The notes below the pieces were generated by a model. The model did not search any database. It was not told the DNA's origin and saw only the letters and a list, made by a program, of their open reading frames with translations. Position numbers and translations under genes: made by a program. This document shows positions 37,372 through 48,559 of a stretch of 64,000 nt of DNA, piece after piece. How positions within the stretch are numbered: position 1 is the stretch's first letter; every line of letters starts with the position of its first letter. Source of the DNA: Megaustenia siamemsis (lineage: Eukaryota > Mollusca > Gastropoda > Stylommatophora > Ariophantidae); assembly GCA_032433765.1 (NCBI GenBank), contig JAVIAB010000156.1, positions 84,675,015 through 84,739,014 of the forward strand. Direction: 5' to 3'.

Positions 37372-38124
37372 GGAGACAAATAATAATAAATGAATATTAT
37401 TCTACAGGGAAACTTCCGAAGCGATAATCAGCGAATCAATTCAGAGGAAGAGGTATGTTTACAGCACTCGGAGAAATTGATAAATAATCAACAACAGAAA
37501 AAAAAAATGAACTGAAGCAGGATTGACCCCGTACTCAGTGGCACAGCGCCTTGCCACGAAAAGTCAAACGCTAGGGAACACTGCCACTCAGCTAACTAAA
37601 ACATTAGCTTCGTAGGCAATGTCTTTTCGCGCAGGTTTTCTCATGACTATAGCATAAGGCTGCGATCACAGCTCGGAAATACATAGTGTATCTGTATTTT
37701 TTCCTGTTAAGACAAGTATCTCCCGGATAGGGTAGGGCTGAATACTTGCGTTGCAGACAAACATTTAGGACGAAACAGCATGAATAGTAGTTTCCAGTGG
37801 TTTAGGCTGGAGACAAATAATAATAAATGAATCTTATTCTAGAGGGAAACTTCCGAGGCGATAATCAGCGAATCAATTCAGAGGAAGAGGTATGTTTACA
37901 GCACTCGGAAAAAATAACAAATAATCAACAACAGAAAAAAATATGGAGCAAAATTTGTCCTCTGAATTGATTCGCTGCTACTTTAGTTAGCGTTTTCGTG
38001 GCAAGGCGCTGTGCCACTGAGTTAGGGTTCGATCCTGCTTTGGTCCATATTTTTTTTCTTTTGTTGATTATTTGTCAATTTTGCCGAGTGCTGTAAACAT
38101 ACCTCTTCCTGTGAATTGATTCGC
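37372..38124. mobile_element. Composite non-autonomous insertion with 12-bp target duplication
   Basis: TAAACGACTCCT occurs exactly at 37360-37371 and 38125-38136, flanking 753 bp. Inside, a block of about 140 bp (GGAGACAAATAATAATAAAT through CAACAACAGAAAAAAA) occurs at 37372-37510 and again from 37811. An inverted copy of its second half (GCGAATCAATTCA...TATGGA) forms the right end (38044-38124). Two tRNA-like promoter regions lie between the arms. No protein is encoded. The long target duplication fits target-primed (SINE/LINE-type) integration better than most DNA transposons, but the inverted arms are unusual for a SINE. Confidence 0.65.
37527..37601 (-). mobile_element. tRNA-like SINE head (Ser-type)
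   Basis: The minus strand has an A box TTAGCTGAGTGGCAGTG and a B box GGGGTCAATCCTG at tRNA-like distance, followed by CTTCAGTTCA and a T-rich stretch. A related, partly degraded copy lies on the plus strand at 37978-38036 (TGGCAAGGCGCTGTGCCACT then GGGTTCGATCCTGC). The two are inverted relative to each other inside the composite insertion. Confidence 0.6.
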
Positions 38125-38136
38125 TAAACGACTCCT

Positions 38137-38699
38137 ACTCGTCAGGGGTGCCATTTAAGTAATTTATGACAACAGCTACCTCACCCCCTCCCCCCTCCCT
38201 CCATAGTGAAAATATCATCGATGTAATAAATAACTAAAGTATTTGTGTTTTCGAAAGAGTCATTTTTAATGGAAGTGTCAACAAACAGAACGTTACAATA
38301 TAACACCAACTGTGTTGAGAAATAATTTTCTTAAATTTTTTTTTTAATTACCAAATTACACAGACTTTGATAATGCTGCTTTGTCAACTTTATAGAATCA
38401 AATCCCAGTCATATTAATCTGAATCTGACTGTATCCAATCAAAGCAACTCTCATTAAAATGATAGTTCACAAAGCATGGGAACGTGTCTACCGAGCACCG
38501 AACCGCCGACATTTGGGTATGGGGGTCCAGTGGTCTCCAATGCTGTATGCTTTAACATAACCCAAAGTGTATTTCTATAACAATAACGAATAAGCTGATC
38601 TCTCCTGACAGATTTGTCCTAGACAGCTGAGTCAGTATAACGACAGCAACAGCAGTAACCGAGATGAGGTTACGTACCTAATCTCATTTGTTTGGAATC
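38137..38699. other. Unassigned interval
   Basis: Unique sequence with a short C-rich patch (38180-38200). No recognised gene or RNA. Confidence 0.4.
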
Positions 38700-39100
38700 T
38701 TCTCAAAGTGACACATTCGACAAAATCTTATGGGTTCGTTAAGTCTCTTTTCTCTTTCCATCCTTCCCTGACACACACACGCATACACACACAGACACCA
38801 ACCACTTCTCTCCCTCCACACTTTCATAACACAAACACACACTCTCCCACCTCTTCTAATATTATCTAACATACACATACACACACACATTCCCACCTCT
38901 TCTCTCCATCCAATTTTATCTCACATACACACACATTCCCACCCCTTCTCTCCATCCAATTTTATCTAACATACACATACACACCTTCCAACCCCTTCTC
39001 TCCCTTCAGCCTTCCCTAGAACACACCCCACCCCTCGTATCTCTCTAAGAACCACCAATTCTCCCACACTTATCTCCTCCCATCTCCTCAATATCTGTTG
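38700..39100. repeat. CA- and CCTTCTC-rich degenerate repeat
   Basis: Loosely repeated CACACACATTCCCACC and CTTCTCTCCATCCAATTTTA segments of about 60-70 bp, including small (CA)n runs. Confidence 0.8.
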
Positions 39101-39189
39101 TCTAGGAGTGAAGTATCAAACCTCCCATGACAAAGGTAACCCTGAATTCTCCCAGATCTTTCCACATGCCCCTCTATGGAAACTTTCTT

Positions 39190-40749
39190 GCCCCCCCCTT
39201 TCCTCCAAGATAAACCCAGCCTACAGGGGAACACCGTTGTTCCACAGACCCCCCATTTTCCTTCAAGATAAACCCAGCCTACAGGGGAACACCGCTGTTC
39301 CACAGACGCCCCATTTTCCTCCAAGATAAACCCAGCCTACAGGGGAACACCGCTGTTCCACAGACCCCCCATTTTCCTCCAAGATAAACCCAGCCTACAG
39401 GTGAACACCGCTGTTCCACAGACCCCCCATTTTCCTCAAAGATAAACCCAGCCTACAGGGGAACACCGCTGTTCCACAGACGCCCCATTTTCCTCCAAGA
39501 TAAACCCAGCCTACAGGGGAACACCGTTGTTCCACAGACCCCCCCCATTTTCCTCCAAGATAAACCTAGCCTACAGGGGAACACCGTTGTTCCACAGACC
39601 CCCCATTTTCCTCCAAGATAAACCAGCCTACAGGTGAACACCGCTGTTCCACAGACCCCCCATTTTCCTCAAAGATAAACCCAGCCTACAGGGGAACACC
39701 GCTGTTCCACAGACCCCCCATTTTCCTCCAAGATAAACCCAGCCTACAGGGGAACACCGTTGTTCCACAGACCCCCATTTTCCTCAAAGATAAACCCAGC
39801 GTACAGGGGAACACCGCTGTTCCACAGACCCCCCATTTTCCTTCAAGATAAACCCAGCCTACAGGGGAACACCGCTGTTCCACAGACCCCCATTTTCGTC
39901 AAAGATAAACCCAGCCTACAGGGGAACACCGCTGTTCCACAGACCCCCCATTTTCCCCCAAGATAAACCCAGCCTACAGGGGAACACCGTTGTTCCACAG
40001 ACCCCCCATTTTCCTCCAAGATAAACCCAGCCTACAGGGGAACACCGTTGTTCCACAGACCCCCCATTTTCCTCCAAGATAAACCCAGCCTACAGGGGAA
40101 CACCGTTGTTCCACAGACCCCCCATTTTCCTCTAAGATAAACCCAGCCTACAGGGGAACACCGCTGTTCCACAGACCCCCCATTTTCCTCCAAGAAAAAC
40201 CCAGCCTACAGGTGAACACCGCTATTCCACAGACCCCCCATTTTCCTCAAAGATAAACCCAGCCTACAGGGGAACACTGCTGTTCCACAGACGCCCCATT
40301 TTCCTCCAAGATAAACCCAGCCTACAGGGGAACACCGTTGTTCCACAGACCCCCCATTTTCCTCCAAGATAAAGCTAGCCTACAGGGGAACACCGTTGTT
40401 CCACAGACCCCCCATTTTCCTCCAAGATAAACTAGCCTACAGGTGAACACCGCTGTTCCACAGACCCCCCATTTTCCTCAAAGATAAACCCAGCCTACAG
40501 GGGAACACCGCTGTTCCACAGACCCCCATTTTCCTCCAAGATAAACCCAGCCTACAGGGGAACACCGTTGTTCCACAGACCCCCCATTTTCCTCCAAGAT
40601 AAACCCAGCCTACAGGGGAACACCGTTGTTCCACAGACCCCCCATTTTCCTCCAAGATAAACCCAGCCTACAGGGGAACACCGCTGTTCCACAGACCCCC
40701 CATTTTCCCCCAAGATAAACCCAGCCTACAGGGGAACACCGCTGTTCCA
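39190..40749. repeat. 58-bp minisatellite, about 27 copies
   Basis: Unit contains TCCTCCAAGATAAACCCAGC, CTACAGGGGAACACCG(T/C)TG and TTCCACAGACCCCCCATTT. The number of C in the C-run varies from 3 to 8. The combination GTGAACACCGCTGTTC followed by CCTCAAAGATAAACC recurs about every 230-240 bp in parts. Minus-strand Cys/Trp/Leu-rich frames are repeat translations. Confidence 0.97.
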
Positions 40750-40874
40750 ACCGACTCCCATTGAAAAGATTGATCGGCATCGTCACGTGACCATACAATG
40801 TTGACAATGATATTTATGCGTCACGTTTTTGTTGACATCAGAGCTAAGTCGTCTATTCGAGAGCTCATCTTGTC
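40750..40874. other. Short spacer
   Basis: Unique sequence between the 58-bp array and the RT fragment. No feature seen. Confidence 0.4.
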
Positions 40875-41773
40875 TCAGAGTATAATGCCATCACCGTCAT
40901 TGAGTGCTTCACCGCATCGAAAATTGGCACCCAAGGAGCGTCATTCCGCTCTGTCTCTTGCTTTGATAGTGCAGGTTGTCATAGGCTGACTTATCCATCT
41001 TTTGATATTAATCTTCCATGTTAGTCTCGGTCTGCCTTTTTTACCTTGTATCTTTCCTTCCAAGATTATTGTGTGTAGGCTCCTGTGTCTTTTAACAAGG
41101 CCCAAAAATATAATTTGTCTTGTTTGAATTGTGTTTAGTAGTTGTTCTCTTTTCATTTTAGTTGTTTTAAGACTTAATCATTAGTTTTCTTTTCTTTCCA
41201 TCCAATTCTAACTATTCTATAAATGCACATTTCAAATGTTTCAATCTTCTATTCTGCTTTCTCGTCTAATGTGTCCATGTTTCTCAACAGGCCATGTTGA
41301 GAAGATGTAACATTTTGCTATTCTTAGTTTTAGCCTTGGTGTTTTTTTGTTTTGATGTTAGTGTATTTTTCATGACATTAAAATTACTTTTTGCCATTCC
41401 TATTCTTTTGTTTATTTCAGTTGTACATTTTCCATCACTGGTTATAGTATGTCCAAGGTAGTTGTAGTTCTGAACTGTCTCCAGGTCTATTCCTTCAATT
41501 TTGATAAGCACTTGTAGGTTTTGAGTATTTTCTTTGTTTATGATCATAGATTTAGTCTTTTTGATATTCATATCTAGTCCATGTTGTTTGCTTGTCATGT
41601 TTATTTCATTAAGTAATTGTTGTAGATCTGTAGGATTTTCTGCTAGTAGTACAGTATCATCAGCATATCTTAGGTTATTGATTATCTTTCCATTAATGTT
41701 TAGGCCTGGCATCTCATTGATGTTTTTAAAGATTTGCTCAGTGTGTAGATTGAACAAGCTTGGTGATAGGATG
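40875..41773 (-). pseudogene. RT and C-terminal part of a non-LTR retrotransposon
   Basis: Read on the minus strand, the piece starts with CILSPSLFNLHTEQIF. It then has the active site NNLRYADDTVLLAENPTDLQ (YADD at 41656-41667), QNYNYLGHTITSDGKCTTEI and, after a frameshift, the C-terminal FLGLVKRHRSLHTIILEGK and GKKGRPRLTWKINI. Near 40940 a TGA replaces the Trp expected in DRAEWR, after which RSLGANFRCGEALNDGDG continues the family C-terminus. RT motifs upstream of LSP are missing: the sequence changes abruptly at 41774. It is probably the 3' half of the element whose endonuclease lies at 43443-44585. Confidence 0.88.
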
Positions 41774-42148
41774 CATCATAGTCTAGCGTGGACGTGGGCT
41801 GAGATTACCGTTCGCCGATATAAGGACACCACGACGTTACAAGCCCAGCCCTCTCCTACCCCACTTATGTCAGTATTGGAGGTCACTGTAGACTTCATCT
41901 CAAGGTTCTTGACATTCACTGGCTCTAGTTTCCTATCACATGTGTTGTCAGGGGTTGAGCATTTTTTCAAGTCACCCATGATATCAAACTATAAAATATC
42001 TGATACCTCACCCTAACACAATTTATGAAGTTTAAAAAACAAAATAGAAGGAATTCAATGCCGCTGCCAGGGTAAAATATTAAATAGTAACAATTGTATC
42101 ATCATGGAACAAAATATTCCTGAACTTAGGGATGTAACCTGTGGAAAC
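41774..42148. other. Unassigned interval between RT fragment and 30-bp array
   Basis: A minus-strand frame (41776-41979) encodes MGDLKKCSTPDNTCDRKLE and further residues of normal composition, family unknown. It interrupts the RT element at 41773 and may be another dispersed repeat. Confidence 0.35.
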
Positions 42149-43442
42149 TGTTAGTTGAGATAATGTTGAGATGAGCCATGTTAGTTGAGATAGTGTTGAG
42201 ACGGTCATGTTAGTTGAGATAATGTTGAGACGAGCCATGTTAGTTGAGATAATGTTGATACGGTCATGTTAGTTGAGATAGTGTTGAGACCGTCATGTTA
42301 GTTGAGATAGTGTTGAGACGAGCCATGTTAGTTGAGATAGTGTTGAGACGGTCATGTTAGTTGAGATAGTGTTGAGACGAGCCATGTTAGTTGAGATAGT
42401 GTTGAGACGGTCATGTTAGTTGAGATAGTGTTGAGACGAGCCATGTTAGTTGAGATAGTGTTGAGACGGTCATGTTAGTTGAGATAGTGTTGAGACGAGC
42501 CATGTTAGTTGAGATAGTGTTGATACGGTCATGTTAGTTGAGATAGTGTTGAGACGAGCCATGTTAGTTGAGATAGTGTTGAGACGGTCATGTTAGTTGA
42601 GATAGTGTTGAGACGAACCATGTTAGTTGAGATAGTGTTGAGACGAGCCATGTTAGTTGAGATAGTGTTGAGACGAGCCATGTTAGTTGAGATAGTGTTG
42701 AGACAAGCCATGTTAGTTGAGATAGTGTTGATACGAGCCATGTTAGTTGAGATAATGTTGAGACGAGTCATGTTAGTTGAGATAGCGTTGAGACGAGCCA
42801 TGTTAGTTAAGATAATGTTGAGACGAGCCATGTTAATTGAGATAGTGTTGAGACGAGCCATGTTAGTTGAGATAATGTTGATACGGTCATGTTAGTTGAG
42901 ATAGTGTTGAGACGAGCCATGTTAGTTGAGACAGTGTTGAGATGAGCCATGTTAGTTAAGATAATGTTGAGACGAGCCATGTTAGTTGAGATAGTGTTGA
43001 GACGAGCCATGTTAGTTGAGATAATGTTGAGACGAGCCATGTTAATTGAGATAGTGTTGAGACGAGCCATGTTAGTTGAGATAATGTTGATACGGTCATG
43101 TTAGTTGAGATAGTGTTGAGACGATCCATGTTAGTTGAGATAGTGTTGAGACGAGCCATGTTAGTTGAGATAGTGTTGAGACGAGCCATGTTAGTTGAGA
43201 TAGTGTTGAGACGAGCCATGTTAGTTGAGGTATTGTTGAGACTGTCATGATAGTTGAGATAGTGTTGCACGAGCCATGTTAGTTGAGTATAGTATTGAGA
43301 CGAGCCATGTTAGTTGAGATAAGCCATGTTAGTTGAGTATAGTATTGAGACGAGCCATGTTAGTTGAGATAAGCCATGTTAGTTGAGATATTATTGAGAC
43401 GGTGATGTTAGTTGTGATAGTATTGAGACGAGCCATGTTAGT
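42149..43442. repeat. 30-bp minisatellite, about 43 copies
   Basis: Unit contains ATGTTAGTTGAGATAGTGTT then GAGACGAGCC; a 29-bp form ends GAGACGGTC. The array keeps long frames open on both strands (plus MLVEIVLRRA, minus MARLNTISTN), a result of the unit being ten codons. It lies between the endonuclease and RT parts of one minus-strand retrotransposon. Confidence 0.96.
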
Positions 43443-44585
43443 TGGTTTGTATATAGCTTTAGCATCTCCTTTTTGTTGAATTTCAATCTCTTTACATCTC
43501 TCTTTTAGCCATGCTTCTTTTGCTTCATTGCATTTTACTACAATTTCTTTATTTAATCTCTTATATTCATCTTTATTTTCTTTATTTCTTCTTCTTGTAT
43601 CCATTAGCTGCAAAATGTCATCTGTCATCCATTTCTTTCTTGAATTTGTCCTCACTGGTGGTATGAGCTCTTTTGATGTTTGTTGCATTGATTCTTTTAG
43701 CATTTCCTACTGTTCATCAATGCTTTGTATCTTCTCTATTGCATTGTACCGGTTCTGTATTGTGATTTTATATTTGTCTTGCAGCTTCTTGTCTGATTTT
43801 AGTAAATCTAAATTTAACTTGATGTTAACTGCGGCTCGTTTTGTTGTTTTTAATTTTACTCTAAGCTTTCCCACAACTGGTACATGATCACTATTGCAAT
43901 CTGCCCCTTGTCTAGTTTTCACACACACCAGACTGTTTTTAAATCTATTACTTATCATTATGTAATAAATTTGATTACGCGCGTTGTACCCGGGGCTTTT
44001 CCATGTCCACAGACGCCTTGGATGTTGCTTAAACCAGGTGTTTCCTATCATCATGTTGTGTGTTCTTGCCCAGTCAACAAGTTTCTCACCTCTTTCATTC
44101 CTCTTGCCTAAGCCATAATGACCAACTACTTCCTCAACTCTTTCCTTTCCTACTTTTGCGTTAAAATCCCCTAGAACTATGGTGTTTTCATATGGTTTGC
44201 ATTATGAAGTGCCTCATTTAACTCGTTATAAAATGTATCAATTGTTTCCTCTAGACTGTCTGCTGTTGGTGCATAACTTGTAAAAGATTTATGTCTATTG
44301 GCTTTCCATTCAATTTCACTAAAAGGACTCTGTCAGATATTGGGTAAAAGCCTTTCACTGTTCTTGCTCTTTCTGTATCCAAGATGACACCTACTCCTCT
44401 ATGGTGTTCAGTATCTCCAGAATAGATTATTTTATGTTAATCAGAATACATCTCCCCTGATCCGGTGTATCTCATTTCGCAAAGTCCCAGTAATTGTAAA
44501 CCCATTCTTTTCATTTCTTGTATGATGTTTTCTAGTTTACCCTTTGTAGGATTTGAGTTTAATGTTTGTTGCGCAATAAGAGCAA
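43443..44585 (-). pseudogene. AP-endonuclease and linker of a non-LTR retrotransposon
   Basis: In minus-strand order: GKLENIIQEMKRMGLQLLGL and CEMRYTGSG (N-terminal strand with the catalytic Glu), HRGVGVILDTERAR, GKPIDI, TIVLGDFNAKVGKERVEEVV (the GDFN motif), EKLVDWARTHN, WTWKSPGYNARNQI and NSDHVPVVGKLRVKL (the SDH catalytic motif). A basic linker follows (SRKKWMTDDILQLMDTRRRN, then KEIEIQQKGDAKAIYK). This is the exonuclease-endonuclease-phosphatase fold that nicks target DNA in RTE/CR1-type elements. An internal stop near 44430 and frameshifts near 44200 and 43705 show it is dead. The linker runs straight into the 30-bp array. Confidence 0.88.
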
Positions 44586-44639
44586 TGCTCAACACGACAA
44601 CGGTTTACGGGCCTCCTATTCTGTACTGTACAAACATGA

Positions 44640-44846
44640 ACATGTACGATGGCACTGGATAGGACGCACACTGCGGAAGCCAACTTAGAGTATTATACAA
44701 CAGGCCCTCATTTGGAATCCCCAGGGAAAACGACAAAGAGGAAGACCAATGAATTCTTGGAGAAGACAGATGGAAGCAGAGATAAAGATAATGGGGAAGA
44801 CATGGAATGATCTTAAAAGAATGGCAAGAAACAGAACGACTTGGAA
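44640..44846 (+). pseudogene. C-terminal region of a plus-strand non-LTR retrotransposon ORF
   Basis: Encodes WIGRTLRKPT*SIIQQALIW, NPQGKRQRGRPMNSWRRQME and AEIKIMGKTWNDLKRMARNR then TTWKVFVEDLYSTG. This is the conserved C-terminus of RTE-type polyproteins (W-x-GHTLRKP, GKRKRGRP, TWRR, GxTW, RxRW, FV-x-LCSTG). One in-frame stop is present. The rest of the element is absent upstream. The final codons continue directly into a 38-bp array. Confidence 0.88.
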
Positions 44847-45640
44847 GTGTTTGTTGAAGACCTTTACTCCACTGGGAGATGAAAGTGTTTGTTGAAGACC
44901 TTTACTCCACTGGGAGATGAAAGTGTTTGTTGAAGACCTTTACTCCACTGGGAGATGAAAGTGTTTGTTGAAGACCTATGCTCCACTGGGAGATGAAAGT
45001 GTTTGTTGAAGACCTTTGCTCCACTGGGAGATGAAAGTGTTTGTTGAAGACCTATGCTCCACTGGGAGATGAACGTGTTGTTGAAGACCTATGCTCCACT
45101 GGGAGATGAACGTGTTTGTTGAAGACCTATGCTCCACTGGGAGATGAACGTGTTTGTTGAAGACCTATGCTCCACTGGGAGATGAACGTGTTTGTTGAAG
45201 ACCTATGCTCCACTGGGAGCTGAAAGTGTTTGTTGAAGACCTATGCTCCACTGGGAGATGAACGTGTTTGTTGAAGACCTATGATCCACTGGGAGATGAA
45301 CGTGTTTGTTGAAGACCTATGCTCCACTGGGAGATGAACGTGTTTGTTGAAGACCTATGCTCCACTGGGAGATGAACGTGTTTGTTGAAGACCTATGCTC
45401 CACTGGGAGATGAACGTGTTTGTTGAAGACCTATGCTCCACTGGAGATGAACGTGTTTGTTGAAGACTTATGCTCCACTGGGAGATGAACGTGTTTGTTG
45501 AAGACCTATGCTCCACTGGGAGATGAACGTGTTTGTTGAAGACCTATGCTCCACTGGGAGATGAACGTGTTTGTTGAAGACTTATGCTCCACTGGGAGCT
45601 GAAAGTGTTTGTTGAAGACCTATGCTCCACCGGGAGCTGA
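44847..45640 (+). repeat. 38-bp minisatellite, 21 copies, made from the end of an RT ORF
   Basis: Unit GTGTTTGTTGAAGACCTATG then CTCCACTGGGAGATGAAC; the first copies have TTTACTCC and GAAA. The first copy is the natural continuation of the upstream ORF, encoding VFVEDLYSTG. The last copy runs into CTGATAAGTAGAAGAAGAAG, which looks like the element's stop codons and AAG-rich 3' tail. The array is therefore an expansion of the last about 12 codons of the retrotransposon. The 38-bp period shifts frame at each copy. Confidence 0.93.
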
Positions 45641-45789
45641 TAAGTAGAAGAAGAAGAATCACAGAGAAACACTATCAGTTATAGAAAGCTATAAATGCAC
45701 AACACTTTATACAATTAGCATAGAGAGACATACCGACAGACACATAGATTGATAGACAGACAGGCAGACAGATAGACAGACAGACAGAC
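45641..45789. other. Retrotransposon 3' tail and spacer
   Basis: AAG-rich start consistent with the 3' end of the preceding element, then short GACAGACAGACA runs leading into the GATA microsatellite. Confidence 0.5.
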
Positions 45790-46038
<249 letters not shown>

Positions 46039-46350
46039 GATATCTTTAATGGTGAATGGATTGATTAAGGATTGAAAGAATGGAGAGAAGGGGGAGCGAA
46101 AGAGAAGATGACAAAAGTAAGCTTGTTAATCGATTGAAAGAAAGTACCCATATAGGAAGTGGAGGTACATGTTAGAAGTGGAGAGACGACTCTCCAGACA
46201 GCGACGATTAAAGAGCGCCATAATGGAAGCTAGACAGGAGTGAGTTCCTCCTACCTGCCTGTAATTGTTTCTTTGATAACATCTACAAATTGATGATTCG
46301 TGTTGTTAGCGGCGCTGTTATGGCTTAGACTGTAGTCGTTGTTTTTATTA
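46039..46350. other. Unassigned interval
   Basis: Purine-rich then mixed sequence. No coding or RNA signal recognised. Confidence 0.4.
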
Positions 46351-46665
46351 TTATTGGTGACGCAACTATTGTTATGATTGTAGCAGCTGTTGTTGTTGGT
46401 GGTACAGTCACTGTTATGATTGTAGCAGATGTTATTGTTGGTGGTACCAAACTGTTATGATTGTAGCAGGTGTTATTGTTGGTGGTACAACTACTGTTAT
46501 GATTGTAGCAGCTGTTATTGTTGGTGATACAATTACTGTTATGATTGTAGCAGCTGTTATTGTTGGTGATACAATTACTGTTATGATTGTAGCAGCTGTT
46601 ATTGTTGGTGATACAACTACTGTTATGATTGTAGCAGCTGTTATTGTTAATCAAACTGTTGTTGC
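46351..46665. repeat. 42-bp minisatellite, about 7 copies
   Basis: Unit contains TGTTATGATTGTAGCAGCTG and TTATTGTTGGTGATACAATT. At 14 codons per unit, frames remain open on both strands (plus MIVAAVIVGDTITV). Composition and context give no reason to call it a gene. Confidence 0.93.
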
Positions 46666-46699
46666 TAAGATTGCTATTTAACTTTCACCTCCACTTACA

Positions 46700-47041
46700 A
46701 TCGAGATCGGGGGATTGTTTGGTCTCGCGGCAAGGCACCGGCCTCGAGAAAAAGAGGTTGTGAGTTTAAATCTCGACTGCACCGGTTGGGATTTTAATTT
46801 ATGATTTTTGTCTGCAGCAACCACCCCTGGTCTCAGCAACGAGTCCCGGCTTGAAACGTCAATTACTCATCGACGGGGGAAAATTGAGTACCTCCGAAGA
46901 CGGGGTTATCTGCCAGTGCAGCGAGGGTGCCCTGTGCACAAAGCTGCCTGGTAAAAATGGATTAACATGCAAATTCAGTTCCTAGTCTCTAGTGAATTCG
47001 TCAGAGGTGAGAGCTTTCGAACGCTTAAACATAAAAAAAAA
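46700..47041 (+). mobile_element. tRNA-derived SINE-like element with A-rich 3' end
   Basis: A-box-like TTGGTCTCGCGGCAAGGC at 46719-46736 and B-box-like GAGTTTAAATCTCGAC at 46762-46777 sit at tRNA-like spacing. A body of about 250 bp follows, ending in ATAAAAAAAAA (47031-47041). The B box deviates from the consensus (GAGTTTAAATC for GGTTCRANNC). The left boundary and target duplication are not clear. Confidence 0.55.
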
Positions 47042-47070
47042 TGTCCTCAATAATTCTTCATTTGTATGTG

Positions 47071-47190
47071 TACATTACTTTATAATATGATCTTATGTTT
47101 TACATTACTTTATAATATGATCTCATGTTTTACATTACTTTATAATATGATTTTATGTTTTACATTACTTTATAATATGATCTCATGTAG
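47071..47190. repeat. 30-bp minisatellite, left fragment
   Basis: Four units of TACATTACTTTATAATATGA then TCTCATGTTT. This is the left part of the array at 47432-48559, cut off by a SINE-like insertion. Confidence 0.95.
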
Positions 47191-47194
47191 TGTG

Positions 47195-47431
47195 AGTTGT
47201 ACTCGTGGTTGGAAAAAAAATACCCCCACGGTCGACCCAGCCATTGGCAGAAATGGGTACCAGGGTATTACCCTGGGAAGGTGAGGAAAGTCCCCTCGCA
47301 TCTGAGTTTCGATGCTTGAAGCGACACTATCCATAAATCTCCGAACATTTCTGGATAGGCGGCCGAGCACATATGGGTGTAAACTCGCGTGCTAAGACGC
47401 CGGTTCAAGTCTCGTACTTTACCTTTACCTT
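47195..47431 (+). mobile_element. SINE-like insertion in the 30-bp minisatellite
   Basis: Contains GGCGGCCGAGCACATATGGG (A-box-like, 47359-47378) and GCCGGTTCAAGTCTCG (B box, 47399-47414), resembling Leu/Ser tRNA. It ends CGTACTTTACCTTTACC, close to the tail of the SINE at 27737-27996. The upstream 150 bp (CCCACGGTCGACCCAGCCAT and following) may be a second element or the 5' region. Both flanks are array units, so a target duplication cannot be separated from the repeat. Confidence 0.55.
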
Positions 47432-48559
47432 ATGATCCAATGTTTTACATTACTTTATAATATGATCTCATGTTTTACATTACTTTATAATATGATCTCA
47501 TGTTTTACATTACTTTATAATATGATCTCATGTTTTACATTACTTTATAATATGATCTCATGTTTCACATTACTTTATAATATGATCTCATGTTTTACAT
47601 TACTTTATAATATGATCTCATGTTTTACATTACTTTATAATATGATCTCATGTTTTACATTACTTTATAATATGATCTCATGTTCTACATTACTTTATAA
47701 TATGATCTCATGTTTTACATTACTTTATAATATGATTTCATGTTTACATTACTTTATAATATGATCTCATGTTCTACATTACTTTCTAATATGATCTCAT
47801 GTTTTACATTACTTTATAATATGATCTCATGTTTTACATTACTTTATAATATGATTTCATGTTCTACATTACTTTATAATATGATCTCATGTTCTACATT
47901 ACTTTATAATATGATCTCATGTTCTACATTACTTTATAATATGATCTCATGTTTTACATTACTTTATAATATGGTCTCATGTTCTACATTACTTATAATA
48001 TGATCTCATGTTCTACATTACTTTATATATGATCTCATGTTTTACATTATTTTATAATGTGATCTCATGTTCTACATTACTTTATAATATGATCTCATGT
48101 TTCACATTACTTTATAATATGATCTCATGTTCTACATTACTTTATAATATGATCTCATGTTTTACATTATTTTATAATATGATCTCATGTTCTACATTAC
48201 TTTATAATATGATTTCATGTTCTACATTACTTTATAATATGATCTCATGTACTACATTACTTTATAATATGATCTCATGTTTTACATTACTTTATAATAT
48301 GATCTCATGTTTTACATTATTTTATAATGTGATCTCATGTTTTACATTACTTTATAATATGATCTCATGTTTTACATTACTTTATAATATGATCTCATGT
48401 TCTACATTACTTTATAATGTGATCTCATGTTCTACATTACTTTATAATATGATTTCATGTTCTACATTACTTTATAATATGATTTCATGTTCTACATTAG
48501 TTTTTAATATGATCTCATGTTCTACATTACTTTATAATATGATCTCATGTTCTACATTA
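47432..48559. repeat. 30-bp minisatellite, right part, about 37 copies
   Basis: Same unit as 47071-47190, with TTTT/TTCT/TTTC alternatives before ACATTACTT and occasional TAATGTG. Long plus-strand frames (SCFTLLYNMI decapeptides) follow from the 30-bp period. Confidence 0.97.
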
